Shown here piece after piece: positions 33,971-43,141 of a stretch of 64,000 nucleotides of DNA. The notes below the pieces were generated by a model that was given only the letters and a program-made list of their open reading frames with translations, searched no databases and was not told the DNA's origin. How positions within the stretch are numbered: the stretch's first letter is position 1; each line of letters starts with the position of its first letter. The stretch lies in NCBI GenBank assembly GCA_020635855.1, contig JACJYZ010000002.1, forward strand, positions 1,550,001 to 1,614,000. Reading direction: 5' to 3'. A program made the position numbers and the translations under genes. Source of the DNA: Flavobacteriales bacterium (GTDB lineage Bacteria > Bacteroidota > Bacteroidia > JACJYZ01).

Positions 33971-36175
33971 ATGCGGATAAGGGGCATCATATGGATGTTG
34001 GTATTTCCGCTGTTTTGTACGGCACAAACGGGTACGATCAAGGGAAAGGTGACTTCAGAATCGGGTGCAGTTCCGTTCGCACATGTTGGGTTGGAGGAAA
34101 CAGAATTCGCGCAACCCGCCAATGATCAAGGGTGTTTTGAACTCGCTGCTATTCCGCCTGGGGAATACAGCTTGTATGTTTCCGCTGTAGGGTATAAGAC
34201 CTATCATCGCAAGGTGAGTGTAAGGTCAAACGATACCTTGGTTGTGAAGGTGACGATGACAGAATTTGCCAGCCAACTTGGAGAAGTGGTGGTGACAGGC
34301 ACCATGAAGGAAACATTTATCGAAGCGTCTCCGGTGAAAGTGGAAGTGATCACGCCGAAATTTCTTCAGGCCCATCCCACCAACAATGTGATCGAGGCGC
34401 TGCAAACCGTGAACGGTGTGCAGGAGCAAATCAACTGCGGTGTGTGCGGAACCAATGACATTCACATCAACGGGATGGAAGGGCCTTATACATTGGTGCT
34501 GATTGACGGCATGCCCATCATGAGTGCCCTCGCAACCGTGTACGGTTTCAACGGCATTCCCACTTCATTGATCCGGAGGGTGGAGATCATCAAGGGGCCT
34601 TCGTCTACGCTTTACGGAACGGAAGCGGTGGGCGGCGTTATCAACATCATTACCAAACGCCCGGAAGACCTGCCGCTGGTTACCCTGCACAGTTACTACA
34701 CGTCGCACAGGGAGTGGGATGCGGACGTTTCCTGGAACCCCGACCCGAAAGGGCGCTCGGCATTTACCTTCAGCGGAAACATGTACCGGAACCAATACCG
34801 GATGGATTTCAACCACGACAACTTCACCGATATACCCCTCAACGAACGCGGTACCTTCTATGCGAAATGGAGCATGAAGAGAGTCAACGACAGGGTCATG
34901 ACAACGGCAGCACGACTCTATGGCGAAGAACGATTCGGTGGCAGCATGAACTGGCAGCCGGCTGATAGAGGTAGCAATGCAGTCTACGGGGAGCACATTT
35001 ATACCCGCCGTGTGGAAGTGATCGGGCAATACCAGCTGCCGCTGCAACCTTACCTGCGGATCGACTATTCATTCAACCGCCACATGCAGGACAGTTATTA
35101 CGGACATACCCGGTTCAAAGCCGATCAGCGCATTGCATTCGCCAACCTGTTGTGGATGGTGTCGAAAGGAAATCATAGCATGGTCGCCGGGATGTCTAAC
35201 AAACTGGAAACGTACCAGGACAATACGCCTGCAAGTGTGGATGGCAGCAAATGGGTGAAGGGGGTATTCGTGCAGGATGAGTGGTCGCCCACGGATGTGA
35301 TGACCTGGTTGATTGGCGCGCGTCTTGACCACCACCGGGAGCACGGCCTGATCTTCGCACCCAGGCTGGGCTGGAAACAACAGCTGGCCACTTACACCAC
35401 ACTGCGTGTGAACCTGGGTACGGGTTTCCGTGAAGTGCAGCTGTTCACCGAAGATCATGCAGCGCTGACGGGTGCCAGGGAAGTAGTGGTGGCTGAACGC
35501 ATACGACCGGAATCCTCCTACAATGCCAACCTGAATGTGAACCATGCGTTGTCATGGCTCGGAAGTTCGGGCAGCATCGATATGGATGTGTTTTACACCT
35601 GGTTCACCAATAAAATTGTGCCCGATTATGGGGTGGATGAGAACCTGATCGTGTATGCGAACCTGAACGGGCATGGCATTTCCAGGGGGGCTGCGTTTCA
35701 GTGGCATCACCAAATAAAGAAGTCGGTTACACTGAACATCGGCGGTACGTTCCAGGATGTGTATGAGATGACGCGTGAATCGGGGGAGCTGAAAAAGGAG
35801 GTGCAGCTGTTCACGCCGTTGTTCTCCGGAACCTTTTCCGCCGGCTATGAATGGAAACAAAAAGGCTGGTCACTCAACATCACCGGAAAAATCATGGGGC
35901 CGCAACACCTGCCGCATTATGAGCCGCCTTTCACCCGCGCTGAACAATCGCCATGGTATGTGGTACAACATGTGCAGGTCACGAAAAAACTTCCGCATCG
36001 CTGGGAGTGTTTCTTTGGAGTCAAGAATATTTGGAACTACACGCAGGACAGTCCGCTGATAGATCCTGAGCACCCCTTTGGTGATCATTTCGATACATCG
36101 TATGCTTACGGTCCGCTACAAGTACGACGCTTTTTTGCAGGTTTCCGGTGGAGTGTGGAGAGGAAGATGAAATGA
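33971..36175 (+). CDS. TonB-dependent outer-membrane receptor, probably metal-related
   Basis: 734 residues from the ATG at 33971, which begins a signal peptide (MRIRGIIWMLVFPLFCTAQ). An in-frame ATG at 33875 would start before the predicted transcription start and adds 32 unlikely residues. Domains: carboxypeptidase-like beta sandwich (about 25-105), plug (about 125-240) with NGMEGPYTLVLIDGMP, and barrel to the end. A CxxC pair in INCGVCGTNDI (C156, C159) sits in the plug. No SusD partner, so it likely takes up a metal chelate rather than a glycan. The DtxR-type gene is divergent with an operator between. Confidence 0.9.
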   Translation: MRIRGIIWMLVFPLFCTAQTGTIKGKVTSESGAVPFAHVGLEETEFAQPANDQGCFELAAIPPGEYSLYVSAVGYKTYHRKVSVRSNDTLVVKVTMTEFASQLGEVVVTGTMKETFIEASPVKVEVITPKFLQAHPTNNVIEALQTVNGVQEQINCGVCGTNDIHINGMEGPYTLVLIDGMPIMSALATVYGFNGIPTSLIRRVEIIKGPSSTLYGTEAVGGVINIITKRPEDLPLVTLHSYYTSHREWDADVSWNPDPKGRSAFTFSGNMYRNQYRMDFNHDNFTDIPLNERGTFYAKWSMKRVNDRVMTTAARLYGEERFGGSMNWQPADRGSNAVYGEHIYTRRVEVIGQYQLPLQPYLRIDYSFNRHMQDSYYGHTRFKADQRIAFANLLWMVSKGNHSMVAGMSNKLETYQDNTPASVDGSKWVKGVFVQDEWSPTDVMTWLIGARLDHHREHGLIFAPRLGWKQQLATYTTLRVNLGTGFREVQLFTEDHAALTGAREVVVAERIRPESSYNANLNVNHALSWLGSSGSIDMDVFYTWFTNKIVPDYGVDENLIVYANLNGHGISRGAAFQWHHQIKKSVTLNIGGTFQDVYEMTRESGELKKEVQLFTPLFSGTFSAGYEWKQKGWSLNITGKIMGPQHLPHYEPPFTRAEQSPWYVVQHVQVTKKLPHRWECFFGVKNIWNYTQDSPLIDPEHPFGDHFDTSYAYGPLQVRRFFAGFRWSVERKMK

Positions 36176-36502
36176 TGTGCGAATGTGGTAATGTGCCCAT
36201 TTGAAAATGAGGCAGCGGGCATGTGGGACGATAGACATGAGACCATAGATGTCAGACATCAGGTGGTTGGCATCCGGCCTATGACGTGCCTGCCCGCTAA
36301 AGCTCTAGCATAGGTTGGACTTCCCGCAGGGCACACCAATCCCCGCCCCAGATCAAGTTACGAAGCATTCCATTGTTGAAGAGGCGAATCTGTTGCAGGA
36401 ACTTGCGTGTGTAAGTCATGGCAGGTGTTTGGTTCGGCTTGTACATGGAGCCGACCAAAATGAATCCTGGCATGGTTGTGTTGTGGCGGGTGAAGGATCT
36501 CC
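36176..36502. other. Intergenic region between convergent genes, no gene seen
   Basis: About 330 bases between the receptor and DUF2233 genes. It begins with degenerate repeats of the type GACGATAGACATGAGACC and AGACCATAGATG; the string AGACCATAGAT recurs at about 62993. A GC-rich part with GTGCCTGCCCGC follows. No promoter, terminator or convincing ORF. Confidence 0.4.
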
Positions 36503-37411
36503 CTATTCCGTAACCGATATCATGGTGCCGAAATTCCCGCCGGTTTCATCCGGTCTCAGGTGGGGGAGATACATCTTTGAAATGGCCCCGTCCAGGTAGA
36601 GGGCATTCGCGCATCCGAACACATCCTTGAAGATCACGGCGAAATCGTGGAAGTTGGTTTTGTTGCTTCGGGAGATGATGAACACCACTTTTCCATCCGG
36701 CATGATGCCCACGCCACTGCGGAGGTGCAGGTTTTTTGAACCGTGTACGAATTTCGGGTGGATCTTACCATCGATCACCAGCATGGGGCCGGATTGCGTG
36801 GCGAAATGCACCTGTTTGTTTTCGGGTACGAATCGTTTGCTGAATGCACCGGTGGTACTGATGCCTGCTCCATCATCATCCACAAAAAAAACACCATTGG
36901 GCTGCAGGTAGAAATTCCCATACCCGCTGCTGATGGTATCCAGGGGGCGACAGATCGTGTCATCTGCAATGAGCAATCCCTGCGGCTTATTCCCTTCAAG
37001 GTACATGCCGCCGTTGGTGATCATGAGGATGGAGGTGTGCTCCTCTTCAAGTTCCGTTTTCAGGGAGTTGATGTCCCGGTAAGGGCGCTTCAGGTGTTTC
37101 ATTTGCAGGTGCATGCGAATGCGCTGACGTTTGGGGTCGGCAACTATGGCATCATACTGCAGGCCATTAAAACGGAAGGTGCATTCACCGATGAGATTTC
37201 CGGTTTCCAGTTGGGCCGAATGAACCGCATTTTCAAAACCCTGTTGTATGTCGGAAGGAACAGAGTCGCCGGTGTCACCCGAATGGTTTTGTATGAAGTT
37301 GTAATAGCTGACAATGGCATTGTCCTGTATCGGGACGACTTTTGCCTCCGGTGTTTGGGCGATGGCATGTCCGCCAAGAATCAGCGCACCAAGGGTGATC
37401 AGTTTTTTCAT
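36503..37411 (-). CDS. Phosphodiester glycosidase-like protein (DUF2233/NAGPA family), secreted
   Basis: 302 residues with a signal peptide (MKKLITLGALILGGHAIAQ). Family motifs: ITNGGMY, GNFYLQPNGVFF, SGPMLVIDGK, SGVGIMPDGKVVF, GCANALYLDGAISKMY. The eukaryotic relative uncovers mannose-6-phosphate by removing GlcNAc from a phosphodiester; bacterial relatives act on cell-wall or exopolysaccharide sugars. Here it is likely periplasmic or exported. A promoter-like TTG-N18-TATCTTTA lies upstream on the minus strand. Confidence 0.85.
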   Translation of the reverse strand: MKKLITLGALILGGHAIAQTPEAKVVPIQDNAIVSYYNFIQNHSGDTGDSVPSDIQQGFENAVHSAQLETGNLIGECTFRFNGLQYDAIVADPKRQRIRMHLQMKHLKRPYRDINSLKTELEEEHTSILMITNGGMYLEGNKPQGLLIADDTICRPLDTISSGYGNFYLQPNGVFFVDDDGAGISTTGAFSKRFVPENKQVHFATQSGPMLVIDGKIHPKFVHGSKNLHLRSGVGIMPDGKVVFIISRSNKTNFHDFAVIFKDVFGCANALYLDGAISKMYLPHLRPDETGGNFGTMISVTE

Positions 37412-37456
37412 GATTGGAATGGATGTTCAACCGCAACCTATAATACACGGTTCGGC

Positions 37457-37485
37457 TAAAGATACAAGCCTCCCCGATACTGCAA
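37457..37485 (-). promoter_or_regulatory. Promoter of the DUF2233 gene
   Basis: On the minus strand TTG (37485-37483), 18-base spacer, TATCTTTA (37464-37457), 7 of 8 to TAnnTTTG, 46 bases before the ATG. The TTG lies inside a perfect palindrome, TGCAACGC (37481-37488), loop CGCA, GCGTTGCA (37493-37500), which may be an operator. Confidence 0.4.
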
Positions 37486-37534
37486 CGCCGCAGCGTTGCA
37501 AAATAGCCGGGATAGGAGTGGTACCCTTTGGAGG

Positions 37535-37575
37535 AGTTTGTAGTTTGTAGTTTATAGTTTATAGTTTATAGTTGG
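37535..37575. repeat. Short tandem heptamer repeat
   Basis: Five to six units of TAGTTTA/TAGTTTG in a row, in the spacer between the DUF2233 and lipoprotein genes. No coding role; slippage-prone. Confidence 0.75.
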
Positions 37576-37713
37576 TGAGGCATTCCACGAACCGAAGTTG
37601 ATAAGGGTACAAACGGATAGCCCGACGGCAGTTGGGGCAAGCGATCGGAGATCCGCTTCCAGACAAAATCAAATACAACCGAATGGGTATTGTTTGCCGT
37701 CGAGGTTTTCCAT

Positions 37714-37721
37714 TAACTTTG
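37714..37721 (+). promoter_or_regulatory. Possible -7 element of the lipoprotein gene at 37731
   Basis: TAACTTTG, an exact TAnnTTTG match with a TTG 17 bases upstream (37694-37696). Transcription would start within a few bases of the ATG at 37731, so the transcript would be almost leaderless. Confidence 0.35.
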
Positions 37722-37730
37722 ATAGGAAGG

Positions 37731-38258
37731 ATGAACGTTGCAAAAACATACCGGGTCCTCATGGCCATTCTTATCGGTTTTGCGCTGACCGGTGCGGGCT
37801 GTGATCCGCCGCAAACGCATGAACTACCGGCTTTGTCGCGACTAGCAATGTTGGGAAACCTGGCTGCCGATTCAACCCGGATCCTGTATCAGTATTACGA
37901 GAAGTTCGGATTCACCGATGTATGCATTCATCACAGGGCGTTGATTCACTGTGACGTTCCGCCGTCAGGTGTTGACGGTTGGGTGTCATTGCCATTTGCA
38001 CCATTGGAGTTGGAACACATCAATGGCATGAGCAACAAAGTTGACAGTATTTCCGATGGACCCATACTGAACGCCATGTTCATGGAAAAGCAGTCGTTCT
38101 CGGATATATCCCTGGAACGTTGGGAGTATGTCATGGACAGTGTATCACTGGAAGTCCCCTTGTGGCGTGGTAAATACCATTTCACCGGTGATAGCCTGCT
38201 GATCTACGACGAAGAGAAAGGAAATTTGTATCTGGAAGTGCATCAATGCGACGGTTGA
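37731..38258 (+). CDS. Hypothetical lipoprotein
   Basis: 175 residues from the ATG at 37731; an in-frame start at 37632 adds 33 residues with no signal character. The signal peptide ends in the lipobox LTGAGC, so the mature protein is lipid-anchored. The mature part is acidic with a cysteine pair (VCIHHRALIHC) and no recognised domain. The last 13 bases overlap the next gene, so they form a two-gene unit. Confidence 0.65.
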   Translation: MNVAKTYRVLMAILIGFALTGAGCDPPQTHELPALSRLAMLGNLAADSTRILYQYYEKFGFTDVCIHHRALIHCDVPPSGVDGWVSLPFAPLELEHINGMSNKVDSISDGPILNAMFMEKQSFSDISLERWEYVMDSVSLEVPLWRGKYHFTGDSLLIYDEEKGNLYLEVHQCDG

Positions 38259-38719
38259 GTAAAAAGGGCGTTGATTTCATCGGGCAGATGTCACTCCTGT
38301 ATGTTGTATGCTGCTGCTGTGTGCCGTTGCTGTTTTCCTGTCTGGCGGCATGCACAGGGGATCAGCCCCAGATACAAAAGGTCGCATACGTGTACAAGGT
38401 GAGGCGCGTGCCTTTTTCCAGACAATACTTCAAGCTCAGGATTTTCTATAGATTTCAATGGGGTGACAGCACCTGTTCGGGTGATTTTGTTCAATCGAAA
38501 CGAACCCTTGCAAGCGAATACCAGATTGGGGAGGGGGATTCACTGGTGGTGCAATTCCCCGCAGGTTATCCGGAGCGATCTGTTTTTTGGAATGTGAGAT
38601 TCTCCTATCGTCAGACCAAGTACAATGAGGAATACCGCGAACGGCAAAAGAAAGAACTTCAAAAGCATCCTTCGCGGTATAATATGTATCACATTAGCCG
38701 GGTAAGGCAGACAGATTAA
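38246..38719 (+). CDS. Hypothetical lipoprotein or membrane-anchored protein
   Basis: 157 residues. A hydrophobic stretch rich in cysteine (YVVCCCCVPLLFSCLAAC) can act as a signal peptide with the lipobox LAAC, or as a membrane anchor. The remainder is basic and strand-rich with no recognised family. It overlaps the upstream lipoprotein gene by 13 bases and is likely translated from the same transcript. Confidence 0.55.
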   Translation: MRRLSKKGVDFIGQMSLLYVVCCCCVPLLFSCLAACTGDQPQIQKVAYVYKVRRVPFSRQYFKLRIFYRFQWGDSTCSGDFVQSKRTLASEYQIGEGDSLVVQFPAGYPERSVFWNVRFSYRQTKYNEEYRERQKKELQKHPSRYNMYHISRVRQTD

Positions 38720-39090
38720 ACCGTATTTGTGCCGGGCGCCAGAATTGACGGCAACCATATGCTGTTGCTGTTGCTGTTGCTCCTGCTCCCTTAGAAACCC
38801 GTCCCGCTACTTTTTCGTTCATAAAACCGTGTGCTCAGTCCGTACCTTTCCATCCGAATACTTCCCCCGGGGAACTAAGAATTCATGCTTGCGTCATGTA
38901 TGGATCATTCTGATTGTTAAAGCATAAGGATACCATCCCTCTTGCATTCGGCTTGCTAAAAGTGAATACAAACTTCGATTGCGATTGCAGGTATTAAGTT
39001 ACACATTGGGTTATCTAATTTTAGCAAGACCTTTTAAGAGTGGGGTCATAATTGAATCACATTTTTTATGACAACAGAAGGGAAGAAACT
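38720..39090. other. Intergenic region with a hexamer repeat, no gene seen
   Basis: About 370 bases. It contains three tandem GCTGTT units and related triplets near 38760-38790. The rest is AT-rich with no exact TAnnTTTG box and no terminator. A short reading frame here encodes a run of cysteines from the repeat and is not considered a gene. Confidence 0.4.
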
Positions 39091-39576
39091 ATGAAACACA
39101 CCAAACTATTTCTCAGTCTGGCTTTTTCGTGTGCTATGTCAGGCTTGACTTTGGCACAAACTGAAAGCCGTCCGGTAAACCTCGGAACGATTCCGGAGTT
39201 TACAAACCAATTTCTAAGCGCAGCCAAGACGGATGGCGGCGCAATTCACATGGCCCTGGCAGGCAACAAGTTTATTGATGTGAAGGTGATCGATAACCAG
39301 ACCACCGAACAGGAAGTTCGCATCTATGGAGAAGTTCAGAATGCAAAAACTTCCATTTTCTATTTCTATGGCGACAGCCGCCAGATCAAAGGAAAAGTAG
39401 TGGTCGATAACAAAGAAGGTTATGAGATCACTACCAATGACGCCAACCAGGTTCAGATCACCCAGGTGGATGTCAACAAGCTGATCTGCGTGTCACCGGG
39501 TACCACCACCCCCCCCGGTGAATCAGGAACCCGGGGAAACACAACGCGTGACTGCCCAGCCTGCATACAGCAGTAA
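39091..39576 (+). CDS. N-terminal part of a secreted metzincin protease, cut off by a frameshift
   Basis: 161 residues from the ATG at 39091 (MKHTKLFLSLAFSCAMSGL, signal peptide ending TLAQ). The ATG at 39052 adds 13 polar residues and is less likely. The mature part is a propeptide-like beta domain that ends IC-VSPGTTTPP and then runs out of frame through a C8 tract (39509-39516) to a stop at 39576. The protease domain continues in another frame from 39518. With seven C instead of eight, both parts would read as one protein of about 890 residues. Confidence 0.75.
   Translation: MKHTKLFLSLAFSCAMSGLTLAQTESRPVNLGTIPEFTNQFLSAAKTDGGAIHMALAGNKFIDVKVIDNQTTEQEVRIYGEVQNAKTSIFYFYGDSRQIKGKVVVDNKEGYEITTNDANQVQITQVDVNKLICVSPGTTTPPGESGTRGNTTRDCPACIQQ
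39509..39516 (+). repeat. C8 homopolymer at the metzincin frameshift
   Basis: Eight consecutive C exactly where the reading frame changes from the signal peptide/propeptide frame to the protease frame. Removing one C restores a single open frame (reading TTPPVNQ across the junction). It may be a phase-variation switch, a programmed slippage site or a sequencing error. Confidence 0.85.
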
Positions 39577-41761
39577 TCCGGGTGCACCGTTTGTGCTTTA
39601 CCTGGATTTCGATGGCGAGTACGTGAATGATCCTGTATGGAACAGCGACATGGGCGGTGCCAGACAATGCACCGGTCCCAACTTCTCGGATTCCTTTATT
39701 AAGGATGTATGGGCAACCATCTCCGAGGATTACCGTCCGTACACCATCAATGTCACCACCGATCGTTCGGTGTTCGATGGCAAGTCGAAAGCCGATCGCC
39801 ACATGGTGATCTACACCAACACCTGGGGTTCCGGTGGCGGTGTGTCAGACATCGGTTCCATTGCTGCGAACGGTACCGACATCGCATGGGTGTTCTTTAA
39901 TCACCTGGAGCAAACCGTGAGCGATATGGCCGTAACAGGTGCGCATGAGTCCGGACACGCATTCGGTCTTCAGCACGACGGCAGCACCTCCGATGGTAAC
40001 TACTGGAAGGGTCACGGCAACTACGGCGCCATCATGGGCAACAACTACCAGACCAGTGGCAAAGCCATCTGGCAGTGGAGCAAAGGTGAGTACCAGGGTG
40101 CAACCACGCACGGCGGCGGTCCGAATGTGCAAGATGACGTAGCGATCATCGGCAACAATCCGAAATGCGGTTTCCGCACGGATGAACACGGCGACAACAT
40201 TTCATCGGCCACAGCCATGGTGGTTGAAACCGATGGCACCGTGATGGCATCCAAGAACAATGGCATCATCACCAAACGGACTGATAAAGACGTGTTCTCT
40301 TTCTACACCGCAGGTGGCTCTGTGAGTTTCGATTTCCAGAGCGGTACAGGTGAGTGGACCAACGAGGGTGACCTTGACATCCAGGCCCGTTTGCTGGACG
40401 CCAGCGGCAACGAAGTGGTGAAGTCAGATCCGAGCGGACTGGATGCGAGCATCAGCACCACCCTGCAATCCGGTCAATACTACATTGAGATCGATGGCGT
40501 GGGATACGGCGACCCGGTGACCAATGGTTACTCGGACTATGCGTCCCTCGGCTATTTCGAAATCAGTGGCAATTACCCTCCCGGTAACCCCAATCAACCT
40601 CCCTCAATCGTTTCCATTGATGCAGCGAAGGCATGCAATGAGTACACCTTCACTGCTGTGGTAACGAACGAAGTGGACAATGTGCTTTGGGATTTCGGTG
40701 ATGGCGGTACATCCACGAATGCTGTTGCAACTCACACATATGCTACCTCCGGAACCTATACCGTGAAGCTGACCGTGAGCAACCAGTACGGCTCCGATAA
40801 CAGCCAGCAGAATGTGAGTGTGACTGTGCTGACCGCACCCACGGCTCCCGATGCGGATCGTTGCGGCGCCGGTACCATTGACCTGACCGCAACCGGTTCA
40901 GGCGGTGAAATGAACTGGTACGATGCGGCCACCGGCGGAACCCTGCTGCACACAGGAGCAACTTATTCTCCCAACATCACTGCCGACACCAAATTCTATG
41001 TGGATGAAACGGTAGCGCCTGCACCAGTGAAGGGTGGTCCGGCCGATCCGACTGCAGTGGGAGCCGGAGGTTACTTCACTGATAATGATACACGCGGGAT
41101 CTTCTTGGATGTATTGTCGGATGCTACCATTAAGTCGGTATTGATGGATGCCGAAACAGCAGGTACCTACACCATTGAACTGCTCGATGGTGATGGCGGC
41201 AACGTACTTCAAACCAAAGATGTGAACCTTACCACCGGCCAGCAACGTGTAACCCTTGATTTTCCAGTTACTACCGGAACCGGTTACTACCTCAAGGTGA
41301 CAGGAACGGTTGATTTCTACCGCAACACAGCAGGCGCCAGCTACCCCTACAACATCGGTGGCCTGATCTCGCTGACCGGTAACAACTACACAGACCAGGG
41401 CTACTACTACTTCTTCTATGATTGGGAAGTACAAGGCCCGGGGTGCGTGAGCGAACGCACAGAGGTAACTGCCTCCATCGTTTGTACCGGCGTAGACCAA
41501 CTGGGTGAAGACAATGCCATTCTGGTTTCTCCGAATCCGACGCAGGGGCAGATCACAGTGAACGCCAACCTCAAAGGAAGCGAAGACGCGGATCTGTATG
41601 TGACGAATGTTTTGGGTGAAGTAGTTTACCAGGAGCATGTGAATGCCGGGAGCTTCGCTACCCCAAGGGTGATCGACCTCAACGGCAACACAAGCGGTAT
41701 CTATATGGTGCGACTCCAATCGGCCACACAAACACTCACTTCCAAAGTGATCCTTCAATAG
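39518..41761 (+). CDS. Metzincin metalloprotease, PKD and Ig-like domains, T9SS type A domain (downstream part of a frameshifted gene)
   Basis: About 747 codons open from a GTG at 39518, with no signal peptide of its own. The protease has the metzincin zinc motif HESGHAFGLQH (H143, H147, H153 in this frame) and a Met-turn in GAIMGNN (M173). Then a pre-peptidase C-terminal-like segment (about 230-350), a PKD domain (VLWDFGDGGTSTN), an Ig-like module (MNWYDAATGGTLLHTGATY), a lectin-like part, and a type A sorting domain (VSPNPTQGQITVN, GIYMVRLQSA). It is predicted to be a secreted or surface protease. It is expressed as a whole only if the C8 frameshift is corrected. A terminator follows. Confidence 0.85.
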   Translation: MNQEPGETQRVTAQPAYSSNPGAPFVLYLDFDGEYVNDPVWNSDMGGARQCTGPNFSDSFIKDVWATISEDYRPYTINVTTDRSVFDGKSKADRHMVIYTNTWGSGGGVSDIGSIAANGTDIAWVFFNHLEQTVSDMAVTGAHESGHAFGLQHDGSTSDGNYWKGHGNYGAIMGNNYQTSGKAIWQWSKGEYQGATTHGGGPNVQDDVAIIGNNPKCGFRTDEHGDNISSATAMVVETDGTVMASKNNGIITKRTDKDVFSFYTAGGSVSFDFQSGTGEWTNEGDLDIQARLLDASGNEVVKSDPSGLDASISTTLQSGQYYIEIDGVGYGDPVTNGYSDYASLGYFEISGNYPPGNPNQPPSIVSIDAAKACNEYTFTAVVTNEVDNVLWDFGDGGTSTNAVATHTYATSGTYTVKLTVSNQYGSDNSQQNVSVTVLTAPTAPDADRCGAGTIDLTATGSGGEMNWYDAATGGTLLHTGATYSPNITADTKFYVDETVAPAPVKGGPADPTAVGAGGYFTDNDTRGIFLDVLSDATIKSVLMDAETAGTYTIELLDGDGGNVLQTKDVNLTTGQQRVTLDFPVTTGTGYYLKVTGTVDFYRNTAGASYPYNIGGLISLTGNNYTDQGYYYFFYDWEVQGPGCVSERTEVTASIVCTGVDQLGEDNAILVSPNPTQGQITVNANLKGSEDADLYVTNVLGEVVYQEHVNAGSFATPRVIDLNGNTSGIYMVRLQSATQTLTSKVILQ

Positions 41762-41791
41762 GTAAGCAACCAAACTCTACCTATCATAGCG

Positions 41792-41823
41792 AAAAGGCAA
41801 CCCTGAGCAGGGTTGCCTTTTTT
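41792..41823 (+). terminator. Intrinsic terminator after the metzincin gene
   Basis: Stem AAAGGCAACCCT (41793-41804) pairs with AGGGTTGCCTTT (41809-41820), loop GAGC, T run to 41823. A strong hairpin 30 bases after the stop. Confidence 0.88.
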
Positions 41824-41985
41824 CGTGGTCAGACCCTATATGTGAAAGTATGGTGGCGGATTGGTTTTATGCCGACGAAAACTTTTACTTTGATGAAATT
41901 TTAAAACGACATATTGGATTGCATTGTAACAAACGAAGTTGGGACTTCCATAGGTTGAAACAACTTTCTACTGTATTTGAAAAGA

Positions 41986-43053
41986 ATGGATATTGATCAT
42001 TTACTCAAGCAGGCCCAGATTGATAAAATCAAAGCGGAAGAAGAAAAAATCCGGTATGAGCATGAACTATTGAAAAGCAGTAGCAAAAAGCGCTGGTATT
42101 ACAAGGAAAAGATAAGCAACAATCTTGTGGCTGCGATATTGGCCATTCCCGTGCTTTGGGTCTTCTTCGGGAAATATGCCAATCCCGTAATGGAAATACA
42201 AAAAATCAATGGTGAATTGGAAATAAGCAAAACCAAACTCCAGGCATATAAGCTGGAAAGACAATTGGATTCATCCAAGAAGAGATTATTTGAAGTTAAC
42301 CAGACTACTGCGCGTTACCAAGATTCTTTGGTGATATACCAGCGTATGACCCAGGCATATCAAACCAAGGTTTTACGGGCGCAGGATAGTTTGAATGTTG
42401 TGTCATCCCAATTAGAGACCTCAAAGGCAGAAAAAGCAAAATTAGACCGTGCGATTCAGAATAAAACAGCGCGCATATGGGAACAGAGGGACAGCATTGC
42501 ATCCCTGGAAACGGAGAACCAGCAGTTAAGAAAATCGGAGTTTGAACGCCAACAGTTGATTGCATCCATGATGGCGGCCCAGTTAGAAACAGAGAACAAA
42601 AACCAGGGAGAAATCAAAGGCAAAGAATCGTCATCCACACATGAACAGTTCAGTGCAAACAAAGGGAAATTGCGATTGCCTGTTGATTCGGGAAGGGTGA
42701 TTGTTCCCTATGGCCTGCAAATTCATCCAGTTACCGGATATACTATGGTTAATAAGGGGGTAGATCTTGTTGTATTGTCCGGGATTAGCGTGAAATCTGT
42801 TTTTGCAGGCGTCGTAAGTGAAGTGTTTACGGTACCAGGATTGGGTCAGAATATTATAATAAGGCACAATGGTGGTTACAGTACCGTCTATGCCAATCTC
42901 ATGAAAACCGATGTAGCCAAGGGAGACCTTATTCAAGCGGCGCAACAATTAGGCCTTGCCGGCCCAGGTCGTTTAGGGGGATTGCCTCAGGTGCATTTTG
43001 AAGTGTGGAAAGGGAGTGAGCCACAGAATCCCATGGAGTGGCTCCGGTTTTAA
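41986..43053 (+). CDS. Membrane-anchored coiled-coil protein with degenerate M23 (LytM) domain, EnvC-like
   Basis: 355 residues from the ATG at 41986; a TTG at 41977 is the only earlier option. Order: basic coiled coil (1-35), one membrane segment (about 45-60, NNLVAAILAIPVLWVFFG), long coiled coil (70-210), C-terminal M23/LytM domain (230-355). Two catalytic positions differ from active M23 enzymes: the usual HxxxD is NKGVD, and the first H of the HxH pair is Q (QVHFEV). This points to a non-catalytic regulator of peptidoglycan amidases, as in EnvC/NlpD. Stand-alone gene. Confidence 0.78.
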   Translation: MDIDHLLKQAQIDKIKAEEEKIRYEHELLKSSSKKRWYYKEKISNNLVAAILAIPVLWVFFGKYANPVMEIQKINGELEISKTKLQAYKLERQLDSSKKRLFEVNQTTARYQDSLVIYQRMTQAYQTKVLRAQDSLNVVSSQLETSKAEKAKLDRAIQNKTARIWEQRDSIASLETENQQLRKSEFERQQLIASMMAAQLETENKNQGEIKGKESSSTHEQFSANKGKLRLPVDSGRVIVPYGLQIHPVTGYTMVNKGVDLVVLSGISVKSVFAGVVSEVFTVPGLGQNIIIRHNGGYSTVYANLMKTDVAKGDLIQAAQQLGLAGPGRLGGLPQVHFEVWKGSEPQNPMEWLRF

Positions 43054-43141
43054 TTTGAGAAATCCACGGCCGCTGATGATGGCTCACTCGTTTTTGTTTA
43101 ACAGCTTTTCCGATGCAACAGTGTGCCGATAGGAAGGAATA

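Noticed and set aside
38727..38927. 66-residue frame with a run of cysteines
   Set aside because: The cysteines come from the GCTGTT/TGTTGC microsatellite; no start signal, domain or partner.
40898..41773. 291-residue minus-strand frame opposite the metzincin C-terminus
   Set aside because: It is the mirror of a low-complexity beta-rich gene; no independent start or motif.
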